Shown: positions 10,739 to 20,132 of the stretch, piece by piece | Position numbering within the stretch: position 1 is the stretch's first letter | Layout of the letters: the number at the start of each line of letters is the position of its first letter | Origin: Clostridium acetobutylicum ATCC 824 | GTDB taxonomy: Bacteria; Bacillota; Clostridia; Clostridiales; Clostridiaceae | DNA length: 64,000 bases | Direction: 5' to 3' | NCBI RefSeq assembly: GCF_000008765.1 | Contig: NC_003030.1 | Coordinates: 2,948,001 to 3,012,000 of the forward strand | The notes under the pieces: generated by a model | Databases searched by the model: none | What the model was told of the DNA's origin: nothing | The model's input: the letters and a program-made list of their open reading frames with translations, nothing else | Program-made: the position numbers and the translations under genes

Positions 10739-11347
10739 TTATTTTTTAGCACTAACTATGAATAATGAATAATCAATGTCCTTACCCCATATGTTCTTTG
10801 TATCCTTAAAAAATGTTTCTGAATAAACATCTTTAAATTTAGAAGCTATTAGAAGCTCTTTTAGATTTTTCTGGTCAAAGCCATTGTGTCCATTGAAATT
10901 CTCTTCTCTTTTATGAAAGCTTCCATCCTCCTTGTCTAAATCAACTATACATAAGTATCCATTGTCATTCAAAAGCTTATAAAAAATCTCAACTATACCT
11001 TTAGTGTCCTTAACATGATGAAGCGCCATAGAACTATAAATAACATCAAACTTTTCTTCAATTGGTTCATTAAATATATCAATTTTTTTTGCAGTCATGT
11101 TATTTACCTTATATTTATCCATCTTTGAATTAAGTACTTCTATCATACCTTCTGATGAATCTACCAATGTAATTTTTCCAAACTTATCCTGAAGATTAAA
11201 ACTTATAAGCCCAGTACCACAACCAAATTCCATTACAGAATAATCTTTATTCATAGGAATAGTTTTCTCTATTTTTTCCGATATTATCTTGGCTCTATTA
11301 ATTCTTTCCTCATCGTCCCACTCTTTAGCATACTTATCAAAATTCAT
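10739..11347 (-). CDS. Class I SAM-dependent methyltransferase
   Basis: 202 residues with a Rossmann-type SAM site: motif I VMEFGCGTGLISF near residues 39-51, acidic loop TLVDSSEGMI, then IYSSMALHHV (post-II/motif II). It belongs to the large Methyltransf_11/25 group of small-molecule methylases. The acceptor is unknown. It lies 15 bp behind the Nudix gene and is probably cotranscribed with it. Confidence 0.85.
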   Translation of the reverse strand: MNFDKYAKEWDDEERINRAKIISEKIEKTIPMNKDYSVMEFGCGTGLISFNLQDKFGKITLVDSSEGMIEVLNSKMDKYKVNNMTAKKIDIFNEPIEEKFDVIYSSMALHHVKDTKGIVEIFYKLLNDNGYLCIVDLDKEDGSFHKREENFNGHNGFDQKNLKELLIASKFKDVYSETFFKDTKNIWGKDIDYSLFIVSAKK

Positions 11348-11362
11348 CCCAAAACCGCCTTT

Positions 11363-11749
11363 CTACTGTTCCTCCATTAGTTCATTAACTAACTTTTCAT
11401 CAGCTGGTGAAAACTTAAATTCTTTAAGCTCCTCTTTCCTAACCCATTTGTACTCATCATGAACAGAAAGCTTTATATCTCCACTAATTATTTTTCCTTT
11501 AAATGCATTTAGCTTAACACCAAGTCCATCATTATCGTAAGTACTCTCTCCAAAATATTCGCCAACTGCGATATCGACATCAAGCTCTTCTTTTACTTCA
11601 CGTGCAAGGGCTTCCCTTCTAGTTTCTCCATTTTCAATTCTACCACCTGGAAATTCAAAATATCCAGCATTATTTTTTCCTTCCGCTCTTCTTGTTATCA
11701 ATATCTCGTTATTTTCATTTGTGAGAATAGCTGCAACTACGTCTAACAT
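11363..11749 (-). CDS. Nudix hydrolase, MutT/8-oxo-dGTPase-like
   Basis: 128 residues. A complete Nudix box runs from GGRIENGE to REVKEELDV (about residues 36-58), fitting G-x5-E-x7-R-E-U-x-E-E-x-G-U apart from the last Gly, which is Asp. The N-terminus MLDVVAAILTNENNEILITRR is like MutT proteins that clean 8-oxo-dGTP from the nucleotide pool. The exact substrate cannot be decided. Start with AGAGGTG ribosome site. It forms a pair with the downstream methyltransferase gene. Confidence 0.87.
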   Translation of the reverse strand: MLDVVAAILTNENNEILITRRAEGKNNAGYFEFPGGRIENGETRREALAREVKEELDVDIAVGEYFGESTYDNDGLGVKLNAFKGKIISGDIKLSVHDEYKWVRKEELKEFKFSPADEKLVNELMEEQ

Positions 11750-11851
11750 TTAAATACACCTCTTCTCTTAATATTATTATAAGATAATTTAACAAAAAAA
11801 TACATATAATCGTTTTCTTTATTTAATTTGAAAATTTTAATATAGAAATAT

Positions 11852-11880
11852 AACCCAAAAGTAATTTACCTTCGGGCTTA
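11852..11880 (-). terminator. Weak hairpin after the membrane protein gene
   Basis: A 9-bp stem with two G-T pairs (AAGCCCGAA with TTTTGGGTT on the minus strand), but without a clear T-run. A terminator role is only a guess. Confidence 0.3.
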
Positions 11881-11976
11881 TTCCATCTAGCTAACTTATA
11901 CCACTATATACTCTGTAGGAATACTTCTTCATTAGATATATATATTTATATTAATAAAAATATTACTTTAGTTACA

Positions 11977-12516
11977 CTATTTATTCACATTTGTATACTT
12001 TCTAAGTACTGCTTCTTCGTCAGTTTCCTCAACTTTTTTATTTATTCCACTTATCTTGAGTTTATTTCCTTTAAACGTAATAGCTAGAAACATAACTATA
12101 CTAGGTATGAAGGAAATCAAAAGAACTATACGTGCAGAAAATAACATGGTCTCCTCAATAAGCGTTTCAGCATATGAATAATAAAAACTCAAGTAGTTAT
12201 TTCCTCCAATTAATAATCTCCAAGATAACTTCCAAGCGAATACTCCAACAATACCTACTAGAATAACAGATACAATATTTTCACTAATCTTCTCTCTTCT
12301 TTTAAGAAACTTTTTTCCCAAAATATAATATAAAATCACTGCAACTATTAAAACAAATGTTCCAAAAATATAATCTGCCCTTCTATAGTCACTTAATCCC
12401 ATGTACCGTGTGTTTATGAACTTTACCATAATCGGAACCTTAAAATGAATAATTTCATAGCAAACAAGAGCAACAAAAATATGAATCAAAAAAGCTTTAA
12501 TATTGTTTTTTACCAT
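11977..12516 (-). CDS. Hypothetical membrane protein
   Basis: 179 residues that I do not recognise. I see four hydrophobic segments: about 7-24, 48-66, 83-103 and 125-146, separated by basic loops (KKFLKRREK), and a charged tail rich in Glu/Lys. No motif suggests an activity. It is preceded by a GGAAG site and followed, on the same strand, by an AT-rich gap and then the Nudix gene. It could be a small sensor or accessory membrane protein; this is not supported by anything specific. Confidence 0.6.
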   Translation of the reverse strand: MVKNNIKAFLIHIFVALVCYEIIHFKVPIMVKFINTRYMGLSDYRRADYIFGTFVLIVAVILYYILGKKFLKRREKISENIVSVILVGIVGVFAWKLSWRLLIGGNNYLSFYYSYAETLIEETMLFSARIVLLISFIPSIVMFLAITFKGNKLKISGINKKVEETDEEAVLRKYTNVNK

Positions 12517-12581
12517 TAACTTCCTCCATATATTTTCCTTTCATAACTTTAAATGAAAGACTTATCTTAAGTAAACCACCT

Positions 12582-12854
12582 TTAATACACTATCTTAAAG
12601 GATTTTTCATTATCAGCAGTTGGTATTTTTTTAGCAACTATATCCTCTACCTTTACAAACCTATTGCCTTTTCTTATTTCAGCTAAAAACTTGTTAAGAT
12701 TTTTTTCTTCTCCCTGTGCCTCTATTCTAACTGTAGCATCTTCACAATTTTTAACTGTACCTGTTATGCTGTAAGTACCTGCCAAAGACTGTGCAAAGTA
12801 CCTAAATCCTACACCCTGAACTCTTCCTAAAACTTTTATTAAGTATCTTTCCAT
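12582..12854 (-). CDS. acyP: Acylphosphatase
   Basis: 90 residues, the size of the acylphosphatase family, which hydrolyses acyl phosphates such as 1,3-bisphosphoglycerate and carbamoyl phosphate. The signature GRVQGVGFRYF (residues 10-20) contains the catalytic Arg of the phosphate loop. The usual catalytic Asn is found in the second motif GTVKNCEDATVRIEAQG. A GTG at 12863 is in frame but lies within the GAGGTGAG ribosome site; ATG 12854 is the better start. Confidence 0.93.
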   Translation of the reverse strand: MERYLIKVLGRVQGVGFRYFAQSLAGTYSITGTVKNCEDATVRIEAQGEEKNLNKFLAEIRKGNRFVKVEDIVAKKIPTADNEKSFKIVY

Positions 12855-13112
12855 CAATCTCACCTCAATGTATAGATTTATAAGTGCATACTGTAAGAAT
12901 TATGTATCCGCCTCTAACATGTGTATTATATCATTTTTACACATTATAAGGAAATCGCCACACCTATATTTAGCATTGTTTCCCTTTATTATAGTACATT
13001 TATGAATATATTTTAAATAATTTTAATAAAGCACAAAAAAATATTAAATTTCAGCATCATATGTGATAGAATGTAGACTGATAAAATAAATATAATTTAC
13101 ATGGAGGTTCCT

Positions 13113-13808
13113 ATGGAAAACTTAAGATTAAATCATGAAAATCAAGAAGCTCGCAGTTTCATTCAACAGGTTTATATGTGGATGACATTAGCCCTTTTAA
13201 CCACTGCTGGAGTTGCTCTTGCCGTATCAACTTCACCAAGCTTAATTGAAACTCTTTTTATAAACAGATCACTTTTCTTTGTTTTAATTTTAGCTGAAGT
13301 TCTTATTGTTGCTTTTTTATCAAGAAGAATAAATAAAATGTCTTCACAAGTTGCAACAGCAATATTCTTTGTATATTCAGTTGTTAATGGCTTTACACTT
13401 TCATGGATATTTCTTGTTTATGATTTAGGCTCAATTTCAAGTGTATTTTTTATAACTGCTGGAACCTTTGGTGCTATGTGTGCATATGGCTACTTTACCA
13501 AAAAGGATCTCACAAGCATAGGTAATATTTGTCTTATGGGTCTAGTAGGACTAATACTTGCATCAATAGTTAATATCTTTATAATGAACGATATGTTTTC
13601 ATTTATTATATCCTTTATAGGAGTTATTCTCTTTGTAGCAATCACTGCATATGATACTCAAAGAATTAAGGCAATGGCTTTATCTTCAAGCTATTCTGGT
13701 GATGTAGAAGCTTCTGCGAAAGGAAGTATACTTGGAGCTCTTACATTGTATCTTGATTTTATAAATCTTTTTATCTATATCTTAAGATTATTTGGACGAA
13801 AAAGATAA
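13113..13808 (+). CDS. Bax inhibitor-1 / YetJ family membrane protein
   Basis: 231 residues, seven hydrophobic helices, with the C-terminal family motif AITAYDTQRIK near residues 177-187. In the B. subtilis relative YetJ a pair of Asp residues forms a pH-sensitive calcium leak, and the Asp of the YDTQ motif here is one of them. ATG 13101 is in frame but overlaps the GGAGG ribosome site; ATG 13113 is the likely start. Monocistronic, ending at a strong terminator. Confidence 0.88.
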   Translation: MENLRLNHENQEARSFIQQVYMWMTLALLTTAGVALAVSTSPSLIETLFINRSLFFVLILAEVLIVAFLSRRINKMSSQVATAIFFVYSVVNGFTLSWIFLVYDLGSISSVFFITAGTFGAMCAYGYFTKKDLTSIGNICLMGLVGLILASIVNIFIMNDMFSFIISFIGVILFVAITAYDTQRIKAMALSSSYSGDVEASAKGSILGALTLYLDFINLFIYILRLFGRKR

Positions 13809-13813
13809 TTTTC

Positions 13814-13855
13814 AAAAAAAATGTTAGCAGAGGATTCTCTGCTAACATTTTTTAT
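13814..13855. terminator. Strong bidirectional terminator
   Basis: A 14-bp perfect stem (AAATGTTAGCAGAG with its complement), 4-nt loop, A-run on one side and T-run on the other, between the convergent Bax-inhibitor-like and aminotransferase genes. Confidence 0.92.
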
Positions 13856-15036
13856 TATTTATACTCTTTTGCTAACTTCTCAAAGGCAGGAAGCGCTCTT
13901 AAAATCTGATCAGTTGTAACACAATAAGAAATACGCACATGACCAGGACAGCCAAAGTCATCTCCTGGAACTATTAGTAAATCATACTTTTTTGCTTTTT
14001 CCGTAAAAGCATAGGCATCTTTTTCTAAAGCCTGTGGAAATAGATAAAAGGCTCCCTCTGGCTTAACACACTTGTAACCTAATTTTATTAGACCCTCATA
14101 TAGTAAATCTCTATTCTTCTTATAAATAGAAATATCCGCTGTAATACCTGCACATTTAGCTACAACCTTTTGAAAAAGACTTGGAGCACATACGTATCCA
14201 AGGGCTCTACCAGCTCCACATATCGCTGCATATACCTTATTAAACTCTTCCATTTCACTTGGTACAACAATATAACCTATTCTTTCTCCAGGAAGTGATA
14301 GAGACTTACTGTAGGAATAACACACAAAGGTATTATCATAGTACTTTGTTAAATATGGCACCTCAACATCGTATGCAATTTCTCGATAAGGCTCGTCTGA
14401 TATAAGATAAATAGCATGACCATATTCTTTAGCTTTATTTTCAAGTACTTTAGCAAGTTTTGTTATTGTTTCTTCTGTATAAACCACTCCTGATGGGTTA
14501 TTTGGAGTATTTACAATAACAGCCTTTGTTTTTTCATTTATCCTCTTTTCAAATTCCTCAAAGTCTATCTGAAAATCCTCAATCTTTGCAGGAACCACTA
14601 CAAGCTTTCCACCGGCAGCTTCCACAAAGCACCTATACTCAGGAAAATATGGTGCAAAGGTTATGAATTCATCTCCGGGATTTGCTAGAGCTGAAAAACA
14701 TATATGTATAGAAGCAGCTGCTCCTACTGTCATATATAGATTATTTCCACTAAATGATGTAGAGAATCTTTTATTTATTGATTCAGCTAAAGTATCTCTT
14801 ACCTTTAAGTCTCCTTGAGCGCTTGTATAGCTGTGAATATCAACTGGATTTTCTTCTTCTAAAATTTCGAGGATTGCCTTTTTTACAGCTTCTGGTGCTG
14901 GAACATTTGGATTTCCAATGCTAAAATCATATACATTTTCTACCCCTACTTCTTCTGCTCTCTTTTTTCCGAATTCAAAGATTTCTCTTATAACTGAGCG
15001 TTTACTTCCTAGTTCATACATTTTTTCTGATACCAT
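13855..15036 (-). CDS. PLP-dependent aminotransferase, class I/II (aspartate-aminotransferase-like)
   Basis: 393 residues with the fold type I pattern: NNPSGVVY near 174-181, ISDEPYREIAY near 211-221, and the Schiff-base lysine in SYSKSLSLPGERIGY near residue 241, then an Arg in HVRISYC for the substrate carboxylate. It would exchange amino groups between amino acids and 2-oxo acids. The exact amino acid cannot be read. Start ATG 15036 has a GGAGGAA site. It is alone on its transcript. The gene ends within the terminator shared with the convergent neighbour. Confidence 0.9.
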   Translation of the reverse strand: MVSEKMYELGSKRSVIREIFEFGKKRAEEVGVENVYDFSIGNPNVPAPEAVKKAILEILEEENPVDIHSYTSAQGDLKVRDTLAESINKRFSTSFSGNNLYMTVGAAASIHICFSALANPGDEFITFAPYFPEYRCFVEAAGGKLVVVPAKIEDFQIDFEEFEKRINEKTKAVIVNTPNNPSGVVYTEETITKLAKVLENKAKEYGHAIYLISDEPYREIAYDVEVPYLTKYYDNTFVCYSYSKSLSLPGERIGYIVVPSEMEEFNKVYAAICGAGRALGYVCAPSLFQKVVAKCAGITADISIYKKNRDLLYEGLIKLGYKCVKPEGAFYLFPQALEKDAYAFTEKAKKYDLLIVPGDDFGCPGHVRISYCVTTDQILRALPAFEKLAKEYK

Positions 15037-15118
15037 GTGAAATTCCTCCTACCTTAAGTAAATTATTTACAACCACTATATTTTAAATGATACTTATATT
15101 ATAACATCAATTTCCATA

Positions 15119-15146
15119 TTAAAAAAAGGAACAAAATATATTATTC
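15119..15146 (-). terminator. Possible short terminator after the CdaR-like gene
   Basis: On the minus strand a short GGAA/TTCC stem overlapping the stop codon is followed by seven T residues. The stem is weak. Confidence 0.35.
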
Positions 15147-16175
15147 CCTCCAAATAAGCCCACAGAAAAGTTCAAAAAGCTGAAAAAAATTCTTAGGATC
15201 TTTTCCTGTAATCTTTTTAATTCTTTCAAGTCTATAATTTAAAGTATTTCTATGAATATTAAGCCTTAATGCTGCATCATTTATTTGCCCATTTTCCTCC
15301 ACATAAATTTGTATTGTTTGAATTAGTTCAAGCTTATATTCTGATTTATCTATACTTGAAATCAAATTTACAATTTCTTCTTTATTCTTATGGTGCAAAT
15401 GTATAAAAAATTTTAATTCTTCATATTCATATATCTTTGAATTAGGTTTTATTTTCTTTCCAAGCTCTACACCCTTTTTAGAATTTTCAAGTGATATTGC
15501 TGCAATATCCTCTTTTTCACCTATTCCTATTTTCTCTATGTCCTTATAGTGCTTTAATTCATCAATTAGAAGCTTATATTTGTAATCATCAGAGATAAAA
15601 AATGCAGTTTTATTAATATCTAAATCATAATTAAAAATATATTTCTTTTTAAGGTCATAAAATTTCTTTGAAGTATTATTACCATACACTAAAATTGCTC
15701 TATGTTTTTTTGAAATGTCGAAGCCAAAGTCCTGTGCTATTTTAGAGAATTTTTCATCATAAGGTGTTTTTCTATTTATAAGATCATAATAGAACCTCTC
15801 ACGTTTAAGATTTCTATTTTGACTTTCTTCATTTGCCTCTGCTTGTTCTATTAACAGCACTGCCGTTACTCTGACAAGCTTTATAAATTTTTTCACTTCA
15901 TCAGAATAGCCAGTTATACCTATCACCCCAATAACCTTCCCATCAATTATTATAGGTTCGTTTACTCCAGGCTTAACACTATTTTTTTCACTATATATTA
16001 CATTTAAAGACTTCTCTTTAATTGCTTCTAATGCCCCTTCATGTAAATTTCCTATACGACTTAAATCTCCACTTCCTATTATTATCCCTTCTTCATTCAT
16101 TACATTTATATTGTAGGGAATTAAATTCATCATTTCTTCTACTATACTTTGAGCTATAGTTTTTGATAACCTCAT
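15141..16175 (-). CDS. CdaR-type (sugar diacid recognition) transcriptional regulator
   Basis: 344 residues. The N-terminal diacid-recognition domain (about 1-130) begins LSKTIAQSIVEEMMNLIPYNINVMNEEG, the form seen in E. coli CdaR. The C-terminal HTH_30 domain ends in NDAALRLNIHRNTLNYRLERIKKIT (about 295-320). CdaR activates genes for uptake and use of glucarate, galactarate and glycerate. Here it lies behind a glycerate kinase and a GntP-type permease, which supports control of glycerate use. A GTG at 16193 is in frame, but the GGAGAGGAG ribosome site points to ATG 16175. Confidence 0.88.
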   Translation of the reverse strand: MRLSKTIAQSIVEEMMNLIPYNINVMNEEGIIIGSGDLSRIGNLHEGALEAIKEKSLNVIYSEKNSVKPGVNEPIIIDGKVIGVIGITGYSDEVKKFIKLVRVTAVLLIEQAEANEESQNRNLKRERFYYDLINRKTPYDEKFSKIAQDFGFDISKKHRAILVYGNNTSKKFYDLKKKYIFNYDLDINKTAFFISDDYKYKLLIDELKHYKDIEKIGIGEKEDIAAISLENSKKGVELGKKIKPNSKIYEYEELKFFIHLHHKNKEEIVNLISSIDKSEYKLELIQTIQIYVEENGQINDAALRLNIHRNTLNYRLERIKKITGKDPKNFFQLFELFCGLIWRE

Positions 16176-16254
16176 TTTATGACTCCTCTCCACCTAGACA
16201 TATATTAAACAAATTTTCACGCTGTGTAAACCTTTAATTCTTTATGCAGCACTT

Positions 16255-16289
16255 AAAAAGTTGAAGAGACCATCGCCCTTCAACTTTTT
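16255..16289. terminator. Terminator between glycerate kinase and regulator genes
   Basis: A 12-bp perfect stem (AAAAAGTTGAAG with its complement), loop of 11, with T residues on both strands. It separates the permease-kinase transcript from the regulator gene, which therefore probably has its own promoter in the short gap before 16175. Confidence 0.85.
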
Positions 16290-16321
16290 AATCATTTTAA
16301 TAAAGTTATTTTAAAAAATAT

Positions 16322-17464
16322 TTATATATTTAAATTTATTAATCTCATTATATTTTCTGATGTCTTTTCAATATTTTCTTTTCCGTCTTTAAGAACTTCT
16401 TCAAGAGTCTTTACACCTCTTATTATTCCAAATATCGAGTCTATGCCTTCTTCGTACAAATCCTCTATGTTGTCCCCAACTCTTCCTGCAAGTGCAATAA
16501 CTGGTTTGTCATACTTTTTAGCAAGCTTAGCTACTCCAATTGGTGTTTTTCCAAACTTAGTTTGATAGTCTATACTTCCTTCCCCTGTAAAAACAATATC
16601 ACAGTCTTTTACTTTTTCTTCTAGTCCAGAATACTTTATAACCAATCCAATCCCACGCTCAAGTTTACCGTCTAAAAATGCTACAAGACCAGCTCCAAGG
16701 CCCCCTGCTGCTCCTGCTCCTGGCATGTCAATAACATCCTTTTTACACTGTTCTTTTATTATTTTAGCATAATGCTTTAGATTTTCATCTAATGTTTCAA
16801 CCATTTCTTTTGTAGCACCTTTTTGAGGTCCAAAGATATTAGAAGCTCCATTTTTACCGCAAAGTGGATTATTAACATCACATGCAACTTCAATTTCCAC
16901 TTTACTTAATCTTTCATCAAGCTCAGACAAATCTATTTTTCTTAGCTTAGATAAGCTTCCTCCCCCAAAACCTATATCTTTTCCTTCTTCATCTAAAAAT
17001 TTAGCTCCAAGTGCTTTAATAGCACCTACTCCTCCATCATTAGTTGAACTTCCACCTATACCTATAAGTATTTTTTTCACGCCTCTATCAAGACAAGCTT
17101 TAACAAGTTCTCCTGTACCATATGTAGTTGTAATTAAAGGGTTTCTCTTCTCCTTTGGAACCAAATGAATTCCGCTGGCACTTGCCATTTCAATTACTCC
17201 AATTTCTCCATTACCCAAAATCCCGTATTGTGCCTCAACCTTATCTAAAAGAGGTCCCATTACATTTAGTGAATATACTTTTCCATTTGTAGCATCCACG
17301 AGAGACTGCATTGTACCTTCTCCGCCATCTGCCATTGGAACATGTATGCAATTAATTCTATCATTAACCTTCTTTATTCCCTTTTCCATTGCCAAACAGA
17401 CTTCTTTTGCAGTCATGCTTTCTTTAAAAGAATCCGGCGCTAATACAATAGTAAAACTTTTCAT
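16322..17464 (-). CDS. Glycerate kinase (GarK/GlxK family)
   Basis: 380 residues, the normal family size. It phosphorylates glycerate, giving 2- or 3-phosphoglycerate for lower glycolysis. Family marks are APDSFKESMTAKEV at the N-terminus, MADGGEGTMQSL, GIGGSSTNDGGVGA, and the late FTGEGSIDYQTKFGKTP. A frame extension to 17503 exists, but the AGGAGA site and family start (MKSFTIVLAPDSFK) favour ATG 17464. It starts 25 bp after the true end of the permease frame, so it is cotranscribed with it. Confidence 0.93.
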   Translation of the reverse strand: MKSFTIVLAPDSFKESMTAKEVCLAMEKGIKKVNDRINCIHVPMADGGEGTMQSLVDATNGKVYSLNVMGPLLDKVEAQYGILGNGEIGVIEMASASGIHLVPKEKRNPLITTTYGTGELVKACLDRGVKKILIGIGGSSTNDGGVGAIKALGAKFLDEEGKDIGFGGGSLSKLRKIDLSELDERLSKVEIEVACDVNNPLCGKNGASNIFGPQKGATKEMVETLDENLKHYAKIIKEQCKKDVIDMPGAGAAGGLGAGLVAFLDGKLERGIGLVIKYSGLEEKVKDCDIVFTGEGSIDYQTKFGKTPIGVAKLAKKYDKPVIALAGRVGDNIEDLYEEGIDSIFGIIRGVKTLEEVLKDGKENIEKTSENIMRLINLNI

Positions 17465-17489
17465 AAGACATTCTCCTAACCTACATAAA

Positions 17490-18771
17490 TTATAGTAATC
17501 CATATATAATAACTGCTGTCAGTGCTATTGAACCTCCAACTATAGATTCATATGGTATTAACTTCATACGTTCTTTAATATTCATCTTTACTGCATCCGC
17601 AGACGCATGAAAGAAGTTACCATGAGGAAGATGATCTATAACAACAGCTTGTGTTAATCATAACTGCTGCACTTAAAGGTGCTACTCCCATAGAAAGTAT
17701 AGCTTTACTAAAGGTTCCCGTTGCAACAATAGATCCTGTTGATGTGGAAGCTGTAGCTGCTGCCATAAGTATACCAGATATTGGTGCTAAGAATACTCCC
17801 GATATTCCAAAAGAATGTATTGTACTAACAACTACACTGCTTAAATTAGATTTTGAAATAACACCAGCAATTGCTCCTGCTCCAATTAGTATCATTACTG
17901 TTCCCGTCATTCTATTTAAACCTGATGTAGTATATTCGATAGTTTTATTAATTTTTCCCATTGCTATTAGTCCAACTAAACCTGCAATTGGAAGTATAAA
18001 CATAGCATCTATCTTAAGTTCTGTTAAAATCTTTATATGAAGTATACTTCCAATAGGGTTTAATGCTAAAAGTATTATAGCTACTATTGGTGCAACCATT
18101 GCTTTTCCAAAGCTTATATTTCCTTTGTTTGAAACAACTTCATTAATTTCAGCTGCTTTAATAGCTTCTCCCTTTTTACTAATTAATGTTGCAACTATGT
18201 AAGTAATTATAAGTCCTATTATAGCAGGAATAAAAGCTCCAATCATAACTCTAGCCAATTCAACATTGAAACCCTTTGCAACTGCAATAGTATTAGGATT
18301 AGGGGAAATAACATTACCAGCCTTTCCTCCTCCTATCATAGCTAAAAGTATAGAAGACTTTGTTATTCCAACTTTTTTTGCTACTGGAAGTGCTATTGGT
18401 GCAACTATAATAACTGTAACTGGTATAAACACTCCTACTGCTGTAATTATCATACTAGCTAGTGCAATTGCCAAAAGAACCTTTTTCTCACCTAACTTAT
18501 CTACTATAGTTTCAGCAATTTTTTCTGCCGCTCCTGATTCAATTAAAACACCAGCTAAAACTCCAGCTGCTATTACACGGACAACTGCTCCCATTACACT
18601 ATTTGTACCAGAAATTATAACGTCAACTGTTTGTGGTAAGCTTGCTCCTCCAACAAGTGCTCCTAAAATTGCTCCTGTGAAAAGTGAGTATACAGGATTG
18701 ATTTTCCTAAGTATAAGCACTATCGCAATTACTAAACCAACCACTGCTCCTCCCCAATGAATAATATACAT
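17490..18771 (-). pseudogene. GntP-family gluconate/glycerate permease, frameshifted near the 3' end
   Basis: A polytopic permease of the GntP family, expected to import glycerate or gluconate with protons. The first 375 or so codons are normal (MYIIHWGGAVVGL start, repeated hydrophobic segments). Near 17649-17650 the frame shifts: the current frame runs into serines and stops at 17617. One base over, the frame continues as AVVIDHLPHGNFFHA, then VKMNIKERMKLIPYESIVGG, and stops at 17490, which is the family's C-terminus. Removing one T of the TT pair at 17649-17650 restores about 428 residues. Either a true mutation or a base error in this sequence. Start ATG 18771 with GGGAGGAAG. Confidence 0.85.
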
Positions 18772-18884
18772 ATAACTTCCTCCCTTTACGGTAACGTTTT
18801 CTTTTGTTGTATAACAGTATTAATAATAATATATTTACTATACTCTTACTATTGTTTATTTAATGATTTTTTTTGTTCAATTGC

Positions 18885-18924
18885 ACAAAAAATGTTAGTG
18901 CAATTGATTCTATACACTAACATT
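18885..18924 (-). terminator. Terminator of the ZnuA-like lipoprotein gene
   Basis: A 10-bp stem (AATGTTAGTG with CACTAACATT), 14-nt loop and a run of six T on the minus strand. Confidence 0.82.
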
Positions 18925-18935
18925 AATAAGCTTTT

Positions 18936-19856
18936 CTACTTTATAAGCTCTTTCATAGACTTTATATTATCTTTAATTATGCATATGTAATCTGAATTTT
19001 CATCATATGTAACAAATTTAAGTGTCTTCATCTTATACTTTTGTATTACCGCATTGTTACTTTGTACACTTCCATCATCACTATATATGTAACATATCTT
19101 TTCTTTATCCTTTAATTTATCATTAAGCTCTTTTGAAGTATCCGGTTTACTAAGCTCATCTTCTGATACTTTAACGCTGTCTAAACCTGCATAATTAAAG
19201 AAATAATCAAAATTAGAACTATTTGTTACAAAGGTATATCCCTTTAACTTATCGTTTATTCCTTTAAATTCCTTCTCGCAGTCATTTACTTTTTTTATGT
19301 ATGCAGCAAAATTCTTTTCATAAAGATCTCTGCTCTTAGGATCTTTTTCTTCTAGGGAATTCTTTATATTTACTAACATAGTCTTATAGTTATTTAAATC
19401 CGTCCAATAATATGAATTCTTTTCTACAGTTATATTTCCATATTGAACTTTATCATCTAAATTTAAAATTTTAGTTCCTCTAGACATGTCAACCGTTGCT
19501 ATACTGTTTTTATCAAGTTTACCAATAAAATCTGATGCCCACGGTTCAAAATCAGCACCTAGATACATAAAAATATTGTACTTAGAAACATTATTTATAC
19601 TGTCAGATGTATAATCAAATTGTTTTACATCTATATCATTTTTAAACATAAATTGAACATTATGTCTATTACCTGAAATATCTTTAATAACATTATAAAG
19701 AAACTTATTTGTTGCCATTATATCAAGGCTAATACTGGAATCTTTTCCATCTATACTTTTAGCAGGAACCTTTATGTTGGTTTTTCCGGATTTCCCACAT
19801 CCTACAAGTGAAAGTATTAAACCAACACTCATAATAAAACAAAGAAACTTTTTCAT
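18936..19856 (-). CDS. TroA/ZnuA-like solute-binding lipoprotein lacking the metal ligands
   Basis: 306 residues with signal peptide and lipobox LVGC (Cys 20). The domain order follows cluster A-I metal-binding proteins: an N-terminal Rossmann half, a long linking helix (about 150-190) and a C-terminal half with FVTNSSNFDYFFNYAGL. In ZnuA/TroA proteins three His and one acidic residue hold the metal. Here the matching places read DVKQFDY, NSYYWTDL and VTNSSNFDYF, so His is replaced by Gln, Tyr and Ser. The protein has a single His, at a non-ligand place. The gene is monocistronic and not beside a permease. It may bind something else or have another role. Confidence 0.78.
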   Translation of the reverse strand: MKKFLCFIMSVGLILSLVGCGKSGKTNIKVPAKSIDGKDSSISLDIMATNKFLYNVIKDISGNRHNVQFMFKNDIDVKQFDYTSDSINNVSKYNIFMYLGADFEPWASDFIGKLDKNSIATVDMSRGTKILNLDDKVQYGNITVEKNSYYWTDLNNYKTMLVNIKNSLEEKDPKSRDLYEKNFAAYIKKVNDCEKEFKGINDKLKGYTFVTNSSNFDYFFNYAGLDSVKVSEDELSKPDTSKELNDKLKDKEKICYIYSDDGSVQSNNAVIQKYKMKTLKFVTYDENSDYICIIKDNIKSMKELIK

Positions 19857-20132
19857 ATTTCCACCTCTATTGCAAATTAGAAAACATAATTTATAAGACC
19901 TCTAAAATAATAAAAAATCATTCATAATACATTATACCTGTATAGCTTAGTCAGTTCAACTATTAAGTTGCTTATGATACATTTACCCTTTTTAGTAAAA
20001 TTATTTAGATATAATAAATTATTTTTTTATATTAAGTATTATTAATATTTACTTAAATATAATTTTATATGAAGTTAACACTGTTTTTATACGATAATTA
20101 TTAGTATACATTTTAATTGTTGGAGGATAACT

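Noticed and set aside
17651-18040. Long plus-strand frames opposite the permease gene
   Set aside because: They are mirror frames of a hydrophobic minus-strand gene, with no ribosome site and no family likeness.
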